A DNA stretch of 64,000 nt from Bathynomus jamesi (Eukaryota > Arthropoda > Malacostraca > Isopoda > Cirolanidae), in NCBI GenBank assembly GCA_023014485.1, contig JAJOZX010017250.1, positions 1-64,000 of the forward strand, read 5' to 3'. The notes beneath the pieces are model-generated. The model was not told the DNA's origin and did not search any database. It saw only the letters and a program-made list of their open reading frames with translations. Below, in pieces: positions 63,111-64,000 of this stretch. The position numbers and the translations under genes were made by a program. Each line of letters opens with the position of its first letter. The first letter of the stretch is position 1.

Positions 63111-64000
63111 ATGAGAACCAACTCTTTGTGATCGTTTATTTATTTATATAAAGTCAAACAATGACAACGGTCTTCTGAAAAAGGAATAAGCATAATAAGT
63201 AATCACTTGAATAAAACATAAACATAAACATAAACATAATCATTGTCCTCTATCTCCTCCCAAGTCTTTGATACTAGATGTGATATGAGGTAATTGCAGT
63301 ACAGTAGTGCAAAGACTTATATTGTTTTATAAAGTGAATACAGTATAGTACTTTAATAGGAAAACATAGATACTAGTTTATTTAAGAGTAATATGAGAAC
63401 ATAAGGCTTTGCTATTACATCATGATGAATACGATACTGTAGAAACTAAAATATAAATACTTATGGAATTATACAGTACATTATATCCAATCAAACATAT
63501 TACAATACAATTAGAGAGTTCAGCGAGAGATTGAATCATATATTAAAATAAGGGTTGTACAACGGTATTCCTGACAAAAGTAATAGTACAGTAATGAGGT
63601 TACAGCTGTATTGGGAACACAATATAAAGTTCTTAGTAAGTAAAGTGTAAAGTGTACTGTACTCTATCTCTCCCCCAAGTCTTTGAGCCAGCAATTTTAT
63701 AAAGAAGATTATTAAGGATAATATGGCAAAAAAAAAAAAAAAAATTTGTATGTTTACGGATAAAGACAACCTTATTTTGTCAGTGCCCTTAATTTAAAGC
63801 ATACTTGATTGGTTACTCTTCTTGATTCATATGGTAGTCTTCATGCCAGGTAGGGGGGCGTCTGGTACGGTTCGAACGCCTTAGTGGAGTTGCAGTTTGG
63901 GGTGCCGTACCCATTGGCCTAGGGGGTGCAGGTGGTAGTATGTCGATGGGCGGCGTTGACATGTCTTCTTGGGTGGGGGTGGTGTGGTCTCTTCAGGGGT
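63111..64000 (-). mobile_element. Antisense LTR retrotransposon 3' end (gypsy3, partial)
   Basis: The sequence switches at 63111 to TGAGAACC, which on the minus strand is the ...GGTTCTCA end of a putative LTR. A pol-like C-terminus lies at 63813-63994. Two GGGAGGAGATAGAG-type purine tracts (about 63247-63281 and 63660-63690, minus strand) are candidate polypurine tracts. The LTR start is not resolved, and the rest lies beyond the window. Confidence 0.5.
63813..63994 (-). pseudogene. LTR-retrotransposon pol C-terminus (partial)
   Basis: The minus frame has a Pro-rich stretch (TPPIDILPPAPPRPMGTAPQ) and ends LRRSNRTRRPPTWHEDYHMN before TAA at 63813-63815. The RRSnRtrRPPxwxeDY ending is typical of gypsy pol tails. 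An in-frame stop lies at the window edge (about 63995), so completeness upstream cannot be judged. Confidence 0.55.

Overview
The window reads as a repeat-rich, AT-rich metazoan nuclear genome, most likely an arthropod and possibly a crustacean (inference from the element families: CCCH-type LINE ORF1, BEL/Pao, mag-like gypsy, hammerhead-bearing Penelope elements, Sola-like and hAT elements; the species cannot be named). I found no convincing single-copy host gene, rRNA, tRNA or CRISPR array. Nearly all recognisable sequence is mobile DNA inserted into mobile DNA, and many junctions can be resolved from target-site duplications (TSDs).

Left part (1-11.2 kb): a LINE 3' end, then a second LINE (zinc-finger ORF1 plus start of endonuclease). 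That LINE is split by a 782-bp insertion and by a degenerate long-TIR transposon (element A, 3595-11208). A hAT-type element (TSD ATTTTGAC) sits inside A. Inside the hAT lies a nearly intact 4.2-kb long-TIR transposon (element B, TSD AATA) with a transposase of about 780 residues, tentatively Sola-like. A second hAT MITE (9259-9688) also lies in A.

Middle (11.2-31.1 kb): a third member of the same transposase family (element C) has two phase-compatible coding blocks, 11253-11411 and 29273-30735, separated by a 17.9-kb intron packed with later insertions. These are an LTR-bounded non-coding element nested in antisense in a relative, a head-to-head pair of Penelope-like elements with hammerhead-like ends, a mariner relic, and a GC-rich 7.4-kb I-type LINE with a 9-bp TSD. 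Within the 5' region of that LINE, an AT-rich cassette flanked by inverted repeat arrays carries a capsid-like open frame and a poly(A) tract.

31-41 kb: a LINE tail split by a hAT relic, small MITEs, a CACTA-like element (TSD TAA) with an intact 560-residue ORF, a TIR element containing another hAT, a piggyBac relic, and a fourth member of the B/A/C family (element D).

41.6-63.1 kb: one gypsy element (gypsy1) interrupted in turn by a hAT MITE (TSD ATGAGATC), a very young BEL/Pao element (TSD ATCAG, LTRs 99.7% identical by eye), an antisense gypsy (gypsy2, TSD ATGTG) whose own 5' LTR hosts a 1-kb TIR element, and finally another antisense LTR element running off the right edge.

The coding content is replication and integration machinery of these elements. 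Most copies are broken by stops, frameshifts or insertions. The best preserved are the 560-residue ORF, the element B transposase, and the gypsy2 protease-RT-RNase H block.
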